This document shows, piece by piece, positions 27,554 through 36,131 of a stretch of DNA of 64,000 bases (positions are counted from its first letter, which is position 1; each line of letters begins with the position of its first letter). The notes beneath the pieces are model-generated. The model was not told the origin of the DNA, did no database searches, and saw only the letters and a list, made by a program, of their open reading frames with translations. A program made the position numbers and the translations under genes. This DNA is from JANYGA01 sp031420415. GTDB taxonomy: Bacteria > Vulcanimicrobiota > Vulcanimicrobiia > Vulcanimicrobiales > Vulcanimicrobiaceae. Location of the stretch: assembly GCA_031420415.1 (NCBI GenBank), contig JANOMT010000025.1:67861-131860 (forward strand), read 5' to 3'.

Positions 27554-28057
27554 TTAGCCGAGTTTACGCAACTCGTCGAAGATCTGTTCTTCGTCGGGTT
27601 GCTCTTCGATATCGTGGATGTCAATGTAACGAACGATGCCTTCCTTATCGATGATAAAGATGGCGCGTTCGGACATCCCTGCTTCGCGCAGGACGCCGAA
27701 TTTCTCGGCGACTCCGCCATGCGGATAGAAATCGCTAAGGAGCGGATACGTGAATCCGCCGAGCGACTTCGCCCATGCTGCTGCGGTTGGAACCGTGTCG
27801 ATCGAGATACCCACAACTTGGGCATCATAGCCTTCGTAACGATCGAGGTTTTCCTCGTACGAAGGCATCTGAGCTGCTCAAACAGCGGTAAATGCGAACG
27901 GGTAGAACGCCATCACGATGTTTTTCTTGCCCTTTTGATCGGCAAGGCTGAACGAATCGCCGTGATGCGTGCGAAGCGTGAACTCCGGCGCCTGGTCTCC
28001 GACCTTGAGGGTCTTCGTCTCGTTCGCCATCGTCTTGCGGCCTTTTAAAATTGCCAT
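27554..28057 (-). CDS. Selenocysteine-containing peroxiredoxin (read through TGA at 27880-27878)
   Basis: Two abutting frames in the same phase form one peroxiredoxin of 167 residues if TGA is read as selenocysteine at position 60. The motif is YPFAFTAV-Sec, where PxxxTxxC of the family has the peroxidatic Cys. Downstream follow QMPSYEENLDRYEG and FIIDKEGIVRY, normal for the AhpE/BCP group. There is no other Cys in the protein, so it is a one-Sec enzyme reduced by an external thiol. A strong hairpin follows the TGA (27830-27866). Start: ATG 28057 behind GGGGGGTGA; ATG 28030 is the alternative. It follows the GrdB-like gene. Role: reduction of peroxides with a faster, oxidation-resistant selenol. 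Confidence 0.88.
27830..27866 (-). promoter_or_regulatory. SECIS-like hairpin after the peroxiredoxin UGA
   Basis: Starting 11 bases after the TGA, the mRNA has a 9-bp perfect stem (GCCUUCGUA with UACGAAGGC), a 5-base bulge on the 3' side, a 5-bp upper stem (CGAGG with CCUCG) and an AAAA loop. The loop begins 25 bases after the UGA, in the range of bacterial SECIS elements. Such a long stem inside a coding region is unusual by chance. Confidence 0.7.
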
Positions 28058-28152
28058 ATAAGTGTTTTCACCCCCCTTCGGTGTACGGAATGTGTCGTTT
28101 CGTTCGAGCGAGAGCGCTTCGGGCGACGGCGTTGGCCCGAGGCACGCGCCCG

Positions 28153-28863
28153 TCACGCGAATTCGCGAATAGAACCGGGCTCGATCGGGTCGTACAGCGC
28201 GGCGAACGTGCGCTCGAGGAGGACGCGTTGGCCCGCTACGTCGCCCGCTTTTCCGACGGGTGTGCCGATCGCGTTAAACGTCGGGTGTACCGCGCGCGGG
28301 GCGCGGGCTTGAACCGTTTGCGTCGGCTCGACGGTGATGAGGATCGTTGGGATCCCGATGGCTTCGATTGCGCGTTGAACATGCACGACCGTGCGATGAC
28401 ACATCGGTCAACCACCGGTCAGGAGCACCAGATCCGTCGCGCTCCGTTCGATTTTTTTCGCGATCTCGGGCGCCGTTTCGTCGAGGACCTGCTTGAGTTT
28501 GAGCGTGTAGCCCATCATGCCGAAGAACTCGGGGTTAAGGCCCTTGAGCGTTCCATCGGCGACCATTTCGCGCAAACGCTCGATTGGGAACACCGTGTTG
28601 ACGTCGCGATCGGCTTCACTGTGATCGTAATGTTCGTGCGCGATCACTAAGTCCGAAACGTCGCTATCGGAGGGGATGATTCGATACGAGCCATCACCCA
28701 GGACGTCGAACGGCTGTTGCGATTTGAGATACACGCCTGCCGTACTCACGAGCGCGACGGTCGTTTCCGAAAGCGGTCGGTCGAACGGGGTATACGGGAT
28801 CGCTCGCCGGGCAAGCTCCAAGGGCACGGAGGGTCCTCCAAAAAGGGCAAGCGCCGAGCGCAT
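28153..28863 (-). CDS. GrdB/PrdB-like reductase-family selenoprotein (read through TGA at 28410-28408)
   Basis: 236 residues with selenocysteine at 152, in LLTGG-Sec-PMCHRTV. The surrounding sequence is that of the glycine/sarcosine/betaine and proline reductase selenoprotein B family (PF07355): PYTPFDRPLSE, VALVSTAGVYLK, HEHYDHSEADRDVN, VFPIERLREM. Sec-Pro-Met-Cys gives the UxxC redox pair of this family. The protein is about half the size of clostridial GrdB, as in the short homologues of aerobic bacteria, whose substrate is unknown. ATG 28863 is preceded by AGGTGA; a GTG inside that sequence would add five residues. Downstream are the peroxiredoxin and the M48-like gene; upstream is thyX. 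Confidence 0.88.
28380..28398 (-). promoter_or_regulatory. SECIS-like hairpin after the GrdB-like UGA, fdhF type
   Basis: The stem CAU / bulged C / GCAC is closed by the loop GGUC and paired with GUGC AUG. The GGUC loop begins 17 bases after the UGA. In E. coli fdhF the SelB-binding loop is also GGUC and begins 18 bases after its UGA. This near identity of loop and spacing is strong support for selenocysteine insertion. Confidence 0.78.
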
Positions 28864-28935
28864 GGGTGGGATTCTCACCTATGAGCACGTTGTTCTCGGA
28901 TTGGTTGCACGCTGGCATCGATCCGAGGTGGCGAA

Positions 28936-29724
28936 TTAGCCCGCCATCGCCGCCGTTTGCTGATCGGCGACGATCTCATCGCTCGCGCGCGTCGGCCCGT
29001 CTTCGGTGATCGTCGTAACGCGCCGCGCGGCGACCGGATTTTTCACGATCACGTACCGCGGGCACTCGGGGCCGTTGGGTTCGTTGCAATAGCCGCGAAC
29101 ACACGTCGCTCCGGCGCGCACGAATAGCGACGGCGCCGCGCGTTTGACGATGCGCAACATTGCAAATGCGAGTTCGCGAATCTCCCACTGCGCATTATTG
29201 CACGTGCGAAGCGAGAAGAAATCGAGCAACGCTCGCGCGTTCGCGGTGATGACGATCTGCGTTTCGGCGGCATTGGGGAGGACGAAACGCGCGTCTTCCG
29301 CAGGCGTCCCCGACTCCATAGCATCTTGATAGAATGCGGCGATTTGACCCATGAGGACGTCGTATTTTGCTTTGATCTCGGGGCGTGCCGCAATCGACGG
29401 CGGCGTGATGAACTCGAACTGCCCTTTGAGGGCGATGTAGCGCTGGCTCTTCTGTTCGTAACTCATGTGCCGATGGCGCACGAGTTGGTGCGTGAGCGCG
29501 CGCGAGACGCCACCGACGCCGAAGGTAAACATCGTATGTTCGAAGGTCGAAAGATGGCCCGCATCGCGAACGCGCGCGACCATCTTGTCGATCGCCTCCG
29601 GCGTCCAGTTTTCATCGATCGACTCGACGTCGCGCGGGCTATAGCAATTACGCGCCGCGGTCGCGACCGCACGCTCGGGTTCGGGAGAATGCGAGAGAAG
29701 AACGACCTTGAGCGCCATGCCCAT
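28936..29724 (-). CDS. thyX: FAD-dependent thymidylate synthase
   Basis: 262 residues from ATG 29724 (ATG 29718 two codons later is equally possible; the open frame further upstream overlaps the divergent amidase). Converts dUMP to dTMP with methylene-tetrahydrofolate and reduced FAD. The RHRx7S signature is at R83-H84-R85 to S93. The C-terminus has extra Cys-rich sequence (CVRGYCNEPNGPECPRY). 72 bases before the GrdB-like start on the same strand. Confidence 0.95.
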   Translation of the reverse strand: MGMALKVVLLSHSPEPERAVATAARNCYSPRDVESIDENWTPEAIDKMVARVRDAGHLSTFEHTMFTFGVGGVSRALTHQLVRHRHMSYEQKSQRYIALKGQFEFITPPSIAARPEIKAKYDVLMGQIAAFYQDAMESGTPAEDARFVLPNAAETQIVITANARALLDFFSLRTCNNAQWEIRELAFAMLRIVKRAAPSLFVRAGATCVRGYCNEPNGPECPRYVIVKNPVAARRVTTITEDGPTRASDEIVADQQTAAMAG

Positions 29725-29807
29725 AGCTTTCGCGGTCGAAAGCCGCTCGCCATTCGTGGACCGGACGTGCACGAGGCAACCTCGCGCCGCAGACGAACGG
29801 GCCGCGC

Positions 29808-31451
29808 ATGAGCGACGAACTGTGGCGACTCTCGGCATGTGACCTCGCAAGCGGCATCGCACACGGCGACTTCACGAGCATTGCCGCCGTCGACGCGCAT
29901 ATCGCGCGGATCGAGTCCGTCGATGACGTGCTCAACGCCGTCGTCGTCCACCGTTTTGAGGAGGCGCGCGCGGAAGCACGCGACGCCGACGCGCGTCGCG
30001 AACGCGGCGAGCCGCTCGGCGCACTGCACGGCGTGCCCGTCTCGATCAAAGAATCGCAAGACGTTGCGGGCACGCCCGCGACGTACGGTCTGCCCTCGCG
30101 TGACGACGACGTCGCGCAAAGGGATGGCCGTCACGTCGCACGGTGGCGCGACGCGGGTGCCATCGTCATCGCAAAGACGAACGTGCCGCAACTCTTGATC
30201 TACATCGAATCCGATAACCCGCTCTACGGACGCACGAATAATCCGTGGAATGTGGCGCGCACGTGCGGTGGCTCGAGTGGTGGCGAAGCCGCGCTCATCG
30301 CGGCCGGCGGTTCGCCGCTCGGTCTCGGGACCGATATCGGTGGAAGTTTACGCGTCCCCGCCGCTTTCTGCGGCATCGCGTCGCTCAAACCGACGACGGG
30401 TCGCCTCGACGATACCTCGCGCCTCGACGCTTTCGCGGGGCAACGCGCAATCGTGAGCCAGGAAGGCCCACTCGCGCGCACGATCGCCGATCTCGCGCTC
30501 GGTTATCGCGTGGCGTGTGGCGACGACGTGATGGGTCGACCCATCGTGGCGCGATCGAACGTCCCCCGCGCGATCGTATCGGGCGAGGCGATGCGCGCCG
30601 ACGCCGATCGGTACGATACGCGCATCGATCCCGAGGCTCTCCGCGCGCGCATGCGCGGTCTGCGCGTCGGATGGTACGGCAGCATCGGTCGCTTCACCGC
30701 GTCGCCCGCGCTCGTGCGCGCGTCGCGCGAAGCCGCGGCCGCTCTCGAAGCGATGGGCGCACACGTCGTCTCCTTCGCGGCGCCGCGCGTTGAGGATGCA
30801 CTCGCGATCTTCTACGGCATTCTCAGCGCCGACGGCACGCGGAGCGCGAGCGATTCACTCGGCGACAATCCGCGCGATCCACGCGTCGCGCAATTGCTCG
30901 CAATCGCATCGAAGCCACGCGCGCTTCTCGCATCGATCGAACGACTTCTCGCACTCGGCGGGCAGCGTCAACTCGCGAACGTCGTGCGGAATTACGGTTA
31001 CACCGATACGCATCATTACTGGAGTCTCGTCAAGGCGCAAATCGCATTCGCCGAGCTCTTCGAGCGGACGATGGATTGTGGCAAGGATGGTCCGCTCGAT
31101 CTCATCATCGCGCCACCCGTCGGATTACCCGCCCTCGTTCACGGCGCCTCAGCCGACGTGCTCACTGCCGGTGCGTATGCGCCACTCTACAACTTGCTCG
31201 GATATCCCACGGGCACGTTACCCTTCACGCGCGTCCTGCCCAATGAGGAGACGCATCGTCGTTCGTCGACCGACGGCGTCGATCGCGCCGCGAAAAAGAC
31301 GGAGCGCGGCAGTGCGGGTCTGCCGATAGCCGTTCAAGTCATCGCGCGCCCGTGGTGCGAAGATCTCGTCCTCGATGCGATGGCCGCGCTTGAATCCGTG
31401 GCACGCGAGCGCACCGATTATCCGACAACGCCGATCGATCCCCGAACGTAG
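29808..31451 (+). CDS. Amidase-signature family hydrolase
   Basis: 547 residues. The Ser-cisSer-Lys triad is visible: Lys81 in VSIKES, Ser156 in CGGSSGGEA and nucleophile Ser180 in TDIGGSL, with the usual 24-residue spacing between the serines. Hydrolyses a carboxamide; the sequence is closer to general amidases than to GatA, which should come with gatBC. No signal peptide. Divergent from thyX and 156 bases upstream of the solute-binding selenoprotein, which could supply its substrate. Confidence 0.9.
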   Translation: MSDELWRLSACDLASGIAHGDFTSIAAVDAHIARIESVDDVLNAVVVHRFEEARAEARDADARRERGEPLGALHGVPVSIKESQDVAGTPATYGLPSRDDDVAQRDGRHVARWRDAGAIVIAKTNVPQLLIYIESDNPLYGRTNNPWNVARTCGGSSGGEAALIAAGGSPLGLGTDIGGSLRVPAAFCGIASLKPTTGRLDDTSRLDAFAGQRAIVSQEGPLARTIADLALGYRVACGDDVMGRPIVARSNVPRAIVSGEAMRADADRYDTRIDPEALRARMRGLRVGWYGSIGRFTASPALVRASREAAAALEAMGAHVVSFAAPRVEDALAIFYGILSADGTRSASDSLGDNPRDPRVAQLLAIASKPRALLASIERLLALGGQRQLANVVRNYGYTDTHHYWSLVKAQIAFAELFERTMDCGKDGPLDLIIAPPVGLPALVHGASADVLTAGAYAPLYNLLGYPTGTLPFTRVLPNEETHRRSSTDGVDRAAKKTERGSAGLPIAVQVIARPWCEDLVLDAMAALESVARERTDYPTTPIDPRT

Positions 31452-31607
31452 CGGCGAAAGCCGAGCCTCGCGCCATACGTGGGATTCGTCCTCATACGAT
31501 TGGTGAATGGCGGCGCGCGACTTTTGCGGGTAGCGTCTAGGGACGACTGGCGTCGCGGCTCTATCTTGGGGTCGATTTTTTTCGTGCCGGTCTATTCGGA
31601 GGCAACG

Positions 31608-33233
31608 ATGTCTAGCATTATCGAGGCGGCGCCAACCGCCGAGAAGCGGCGAACGCCGATCGGGACGCTGCGCGTCGTCGACCCGTCGCCGCTCAATTGG
31701 CTCTTCATTACGTGGAATACCATGGAAGAGCCGATTCGGACCGACCACGACGGCCACGCTGTCTACTCGATGGCAACGAGCCATCGCTATATTGATGGCG
31801 GAAAAACCCTCGAAATCGACGTGCGCAAGGGCGTGCTCTTCCAAAACGGCGAGCCACTCACGGCGCACCACATCAAGCGTTCCTTCGATGAGATGCAGCG
31901 TTGGGAAGCGCCCCATCCCCCGGGCACGTGGTTGAACTTCCCTCCGGAATCGGTCGCCGAAGTTACCCACGATCATCAAATTCGCTTCCATTTCCCCGAG
32001 CCCGACGGCCTCGCGCTTGCGAAGATGCGTGGCTTCCACGTCTCGAGCAATAGCTTCTGGAGCGAGGGACCGGGATTCGGTTATACACGCGAAGGCAGCG
32101 GCAACGGAAACTGGTGAATCATTGACGCACCGGGCCCGTGGGGCACCGGACCGTTTATCCTGAGCGCAGGATATTCGTCGATCACCACCGTGATCGCCGT
32201 GCAGCGAGCGACGCCGTTCGCCTGTACGTGGCTCATCGAAAAAGAAGATCGAACGCCCGAAGTCGTCCTCGAAGCGAACCCAACGTACTGGGATCACCGA
32301 CGCGGACCGTTCGTGCAAAAAGTCGTGTTCCGTAATTCGCTCTCTCCCGCCGATGCGCTCACGCATTGCATCTCGGGCGATGGCGAAGTCGACATCGTCA
32401 CCGAAGTCTCGCCTGCCGATGCGAAGCGTGTGATGGATTCGAAGTTCGCGCACCTCGAAGTCCACGATGCCAATCGTGTGCTCGTCGGTGTCTTCAATCG
32501 GCACCCGAATCGCGACGTGCCGCTCGACGACAAAAACTTGCGCACGGCGCTCAACCTCGCAGTCGACCGCGACAAAGTCGTCCGCGACGGCATGCTCGGC
32601 TACGCGAGCATCATCGCGTCGCTCACACCACCGTGGTGTGCGGGTCATCCGAAGGATCTCGAACCCTTCGGCTGCGATCCCGCTGCTGCAAAGGCGGCCT
32701 TCGCGCGTGTCAAATGGCCCGCGGGCCGTGCGCTGCGCATCGCAACCGGCGGTGGATTCGCCGCAATCGCCAACATGGTCGCGGCCGACATCCGCACGAA
32801 TCTCGGCATCGCGGTCGTGGTGATGGTGGGTGAAGATTCAGGCGCACTCGCGGGCGCGCGTTCGCTTGCCGAAGGCCGACTCGTTCCCGAATGGGATCTG
32901 CTGCTCAACTTCTGGTTCGACATCAGTTCGGAAGCGGCACCGGCGATGATCCATCGCGAGTTCTTCGGTTCCGATGGCGCATTCCGCGTCGGTCCGGAAC
33001 TGCCGGAATTCAACAAACTCTACACGGATATGGCGGGCGAAACCGATGCCGCAAAATTCGTGAAGAAGGCCGAAGCGATCGATCGTTACAGCAAAGAAGA
33101 AGCGCTCGGGCTCTTCCTCTGCTCGCCGAAAACGCTCACCGCCGTGAACAACCACGTCAAATTCGAACCCTACGCAACGACGTTCGAACTCGCCGAAGCG
33201 GAAGTCCTCGACGGCCACTGGTCGCTGAAGTAA
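31608..33233 (+). CDS. Selenocysteine-containing family 5 solute-binding protein (read through TGA at 32115-32117)
   Basis: 541 residues with selenocysteine at 170 (GNGNW-Sec-IIDAPGPWGTGPF). Both halves are one family 5 (peptide/nickel, SBP_bac_5) protein: LEIDVRKGVLFQNGEPLTA and IKRSFDEMQRW before the TGA, and PWGTGPFIL, EANPTYWD, NLRTALNLAVDRDKV after it, with no gap in phase. GPWGTGPF directly behind the TGA corresponds to the conserved GTGPY block, so the break is in mid-fold. ATG 31608 has GGAGG in front. There is no signal peptide or lipobox, unusual for this family. I recall relatives with Cys after GxW at this place, but could not check. A hairpin follows the TGA, and a terminator follows the gene. 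Confidence 0.85.
32133..32152 (+). promoter_or_regulatory. SECIS-like hairpin after the solute-binding protein UGA
   Basis: GG, a mismatch, CCGUG, loop GGG, CAC with a bulged C, GG, and CC. The loop begins 23 bases after the UGA and starts with G, as bacterial SelB sites require. It is weaker than the other two candidates because GC-rich coding sequence folds easily. Confidence 0.5.
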
Positions 33234-33254
33234 CCGCAAGCCTACGCGATAAAA

Positions 33255-33294
33255 ACGAGGCGTCGGAATTCATCCGACGTCTCGTTTTTTTTTT
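33255..33294 (+). terminator. Rho-independent terminator
   Basis: Stem ACGAGGCGTCGG / CCGACGTCTCGT with one G-U pair, loop AATTCAT, then a run of ten T. It ends the solute-binding protein transcript. Confidence 0.92.
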
Positions 33295-33338
33295 GGTGCG
33301 ATGTATGCGTCCACGTCTTCTACCGCGAACCATTTCTC

Positions 33339-33980
33339 GTGACACCCGATGAGTTGAGGAACCGCCATCCGCAGCTCTTTCACGTCACCTTGCCCGGCGC
33401 TTGGGAGAGCATTCGCGCGCGGGGACTTCGCTCAACGAGTCGACTTCTCGATCTTTTTGAAGTCTACGGCGGCGAGCGCTTCGAGTGAGAACGCGTGTGC
33501 CGTCCGAGCGCCGTCACGATACGTCATCCCGTCCACGGATACGCGGTGATCAACGACCAGTCACCAATGACGGAGACCACGCTTGCGGGATGCCTCGATG
33601 GCGGCCTTACGCCGGCGCATTGACTCGCGTTGCTCAATCGCCGTGTGTTCTTCTGGTCCGACGTCAAGGGTCTCGCGCGACTGGTCGGCGCACGCGCCAA
33701 TCGCGCCCGTGCACGGGCGCACGCCGAGCGAATCGAGCTTTCTCCGATCAACTCAGGCGCGACGATCCGTAAACCTGCGCGACATGGGCCCGCGACATTC
33801 ACACCGCTTCTCGAGTTGTCGTACGTGCAATGGCGACGCAAGCGCGGCCGACACGACCGCATCATCGAAGTAACCGTGCTCGATGGCGTCAAGGACATCG
33901 CAAACTTCGTGACCGAGATACGACGTATGGAGCCGCATGCGAAAAGCACCGAAACACGCCATGTCTACCCACGCGGCTAA
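33339..33980 (+). pseudogene. DUF7002-like gene with two in-frame TGA codons
   Basis: One phase runs from GTG 33339 to TAA 33978-33980 (213 codons) and matches, as I recall it, the DUF7002 family throughout: HVTLPGAWESIRARGL, LLDLFEVYGGER, VTIRHPVHGYAVINDQ, LLNRRVFFW, LSPINSGATI. It is broken by TGA at 33486-33488 and 33621-33623. The second replaces the Trp expected before LxLLN (TGG to TGA); the first sits at a position that is usually hydrophobic. Neither is followed by a convincing hairpin. Two nonsense mutations without frameshift suggest recent decay. A short tail frame from 33630 could still be translated. Family function unknown. Confidence 0.6.
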
Positions 33981-34017
33981 AACGCTCGCTCGCACCAGGT
34001 GAGACCGAGCCGATCTG

Positions 34018-36066
34018 CTACCAGATCTCGCATCGATCTGCCGGCGGTTTTACCATCGCTTCGTTGAGCTTGCAGAAAAATGCCGATGCGAATTGTGGCA
34101 GGTTCGCAAGCGTCACGTTCACACGAAATTTATCGAAGGCGTGCACGTCGGTTTTCGCACGGAGCGCAATCGACTCGGGGCGATCGTTGCCGGCCCACAC
34201 TTGTGCCCAGCCCATGAAGAATCGCTGTTCGGGCGAGAAGCCATCGATCGTACGGCGCGGATGTTTCGCCTGCCATTTTTCGAAGGCTTTGTATGCGATC
34301 GTCATGCCGCCGATATCGGCAATCGCTTCGCCTTGTACGAGCTTGCCGTTTTCCATGACGCCCGGTGCGGGCGAGAGCGCGTCGTACTGCTTGACGACGC
34401 AATTCGCACGCGCGTTGAAACGCACGGCATCTTCGGGCTGCCACGTATCCGAGAGATTGCCGACCGCATCGTATTTGCGGCCCTGATCGTCGAAGCCATG
34501 CGTCGCTTCGTGACCGATCACGGCGCCGATTCCACCGTAATTGATCGCCATATCGGCATTCGCATCGAAGAACGGCGGCTGCAAGATACCCGCCGGGAAT
34601 ACGATTTCGTTGATGCTCGGATTGTAATAGGCGTTGACCGTCGGCGGCGTCATACCCCACCGCGTACGATCGACGGGTTTGCCGATGCGAGCGAGTGCAT
34701 CCGCACGCCGGAACGAAGAACCGGCGGCCACATTTTGCGCGAACGATGTGGGCGTTATCTCGAGCGTCTCGTACGATTGCCAACGATCGGGATAGCCGAT
34801 CTTCACTTGAAATGCCGCGAGCTTGGCGATGGCGCGCTCGCGCGTCGCGGGCGACATCCATTCTAACGTCGAGAAATCATCACGAAACGTTTCACGCAAG
34901 TTCGCGACCAGTTCGAGCGCCGTCGCTTTCGCCGAGGCTGGGAATGCTTTGGTAACGTAGAGTTGTCCGAGCGCTTCACCGAGGTTCCGATCCGTCGCGC
35001 CGACGCAGCGTTTCCAACGCGGCTGCTGCTCCTTGGTGCCGCTGAGCGTCTTGCCATAAAAAGCAAAATCTTCATCATCGATCGGTGCCGCGAGCGCGGA
35101 GGCAAACGTCCGCGTCGTTTGCCAGCGGAGATACGCGTGCACGTCGGTCGGTGACGCTTTCGCGGCCATCGCGGCGAACGCCCTGAAGTATGCGGGTTCC
35201 GCGACGTTGACGGCGACCGCCGTAGAAATCCCGGCCGCCGCGAAGTAGGCGGCCCAATCGAACCCGGGTGCGAGCATCTGCAAATCCGCGAAGCTCATTT
35301 TGTGATCGGTCGCCGCAGGATCGCGGAGTTCGACCCGGCCGACTTGCTTCGTCGCGAGCAACGTTTCGAGTGCGAGCACGCGTGAGGCTTCGTTTGCAGC
35401 AACGTCTGGCGCGTCGCCTAGGAGTGCGAACGTCTTGGTAAGATGATCGACGTACGCCGCGCGAAGCGCGACCGTCTTCACATCGTCTTTGAGGTAATCG
35501 TCGCGGTCGGGCAAGCCGAGCCCGGCCTGGCGCAACTGCACGATCGTCGTGCGACTATCGTGCTGATCGGAACCACCCGACGCACTGAAGAACGCACCGA
35601 CGCCGACGCGCGCGAGTTCGGCGAGGGGAGCGGCGAGCGTGTCGCCATCGCGAGCTCGCGCGATGTGCGCGAACGACGGTGCGAGCGGCGTGATACCCGC
35701 GGCAGAGACACCCGCCGTATCCATGCAACTCGCATAGAAGTCGTGCAATTTACGCTCGTTCGTTCCCGGCGCCGCACTCGCGAGGCCCGGATCTTCGAGC
35801 ACGCCGTGCAACACGTCGACATTGCGATCGTAGAGCACGTTGAAATTTCCGATGCTCGCATACGACGCGGGAATCGGATGCTTCGCGATCCAGCCTCCGT
35901 TGGCGAATTGATAGAAATCATCACACGCCTTACACGTGCGATCGAGATTTGCGAGATCGATGCCGCTCGTCGTCCCCGACGTCTGGGCGAGTACGGCCGA
36001 GCTACTCGCGCCGAGCAAGAGGGCAAACGCGACGGCGATTGCGACTCGGGAGAATTTCGTAAAGAT
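34018..36066 (-). CDS. M13 family (neprilysin-type) secreted metallopeptidase, probable AUC start
   Basis: About 682 residues. Zinc site GHEATHGFDDQG with third ligand Glu in GEAIADIGG, substrate segment NAYYNPSINEIVFPAGIL and the C-terminal CEIW typical of M13. The first canonical start, TTG 36018, would cut the signal peptide in half. The frame upstream gives F-T-K-F-S-R, then VAIAVAFALLLG, then SSAVLAQ, and its head is ATC at 36066 placed seven bases after GGAG. I prefer the ATC start. Degrades oligopeptides in the periplasm or outside the cell. 65 bases upstream is the end of glmU. Confidence 0.88.
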   Translation of the reverse strand: MFTKFSRVAIAVAFALLLGASSSAVLAQTSGTTSGIDLANLDRTCKACDDFYQFANGGWIAKHPIPASYASIGNFNVLYDRNVDVLHGVLEDPGLASAAPGTNERKLHDFYASCMDTAGVSAAGITPLAPSFAHIARARDGDTLAAPLAELARVGVGAFFSASGGSDQHDSRTTIVQLRQAGLGLPDRDDYLKDDVKTVALRAAYVDHLTKTFALLGDAPDVAANEASRVLALETLLATKQVGRVELRDPAATDHKMSFADLQMLAPGFDWAAYFAAAGISTAVAVNVAEPAYFRAFAAMAAKASPTDVHAYLRWQTTRTFASALAAPIDDEDFAFYGKTLSGTKEQQPRWKRCVGATDRNLGEALGQLYVTKAFPASAKATALELVANLRETFRDDFSTLEWMSPATRERAIAKLAAFQVKIGYPDRWQSYETLEITPTSFAQNVAAGSSFRRADALARIGKPVDRTRWGMTPPTVNAYYNPSINEIVFPAGILQPPFFDANADMAINYGGIGAVIGHEATHGFDDQGRKYDAVGNLSDTWQPEDAVRFNARANCVVKQYDALSPAPGVMENGKLVQGEAIADIGGMTIAYKAFEKWQAKHPRRTIDGFSPEQRFFMGWAQVWAGNDRPESIALRAKTDVHAFDKFRVNVTLANLPQFASAFFCKLNEAMVKPPADRCEIW

Positions 36067-36131
36067 GGCTGGTCTCCGATACGGTTGCGAGGGCGCGCTA
36101 TCGATTCGGCGTTCGTACGCGCTCGAAGCGG

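Noticed and set aside
27878..28410. Peroxiredoxin and GrdB-like genes as ordinary nonsense pseudogenes
   Set aside because: The TGAs fall on the catalytic Cys/Sec positions, both halves are conserved without frameshift, and hairpins follow both; decay would not choose these codons.
33486..33623. The two TGA codons of the DUF7002-like gene as further selenocysteine sites
   Set aside because: No convincing hairpin follows either codon and one replaces a conserved Trp, so nonsense mutations are more likely.
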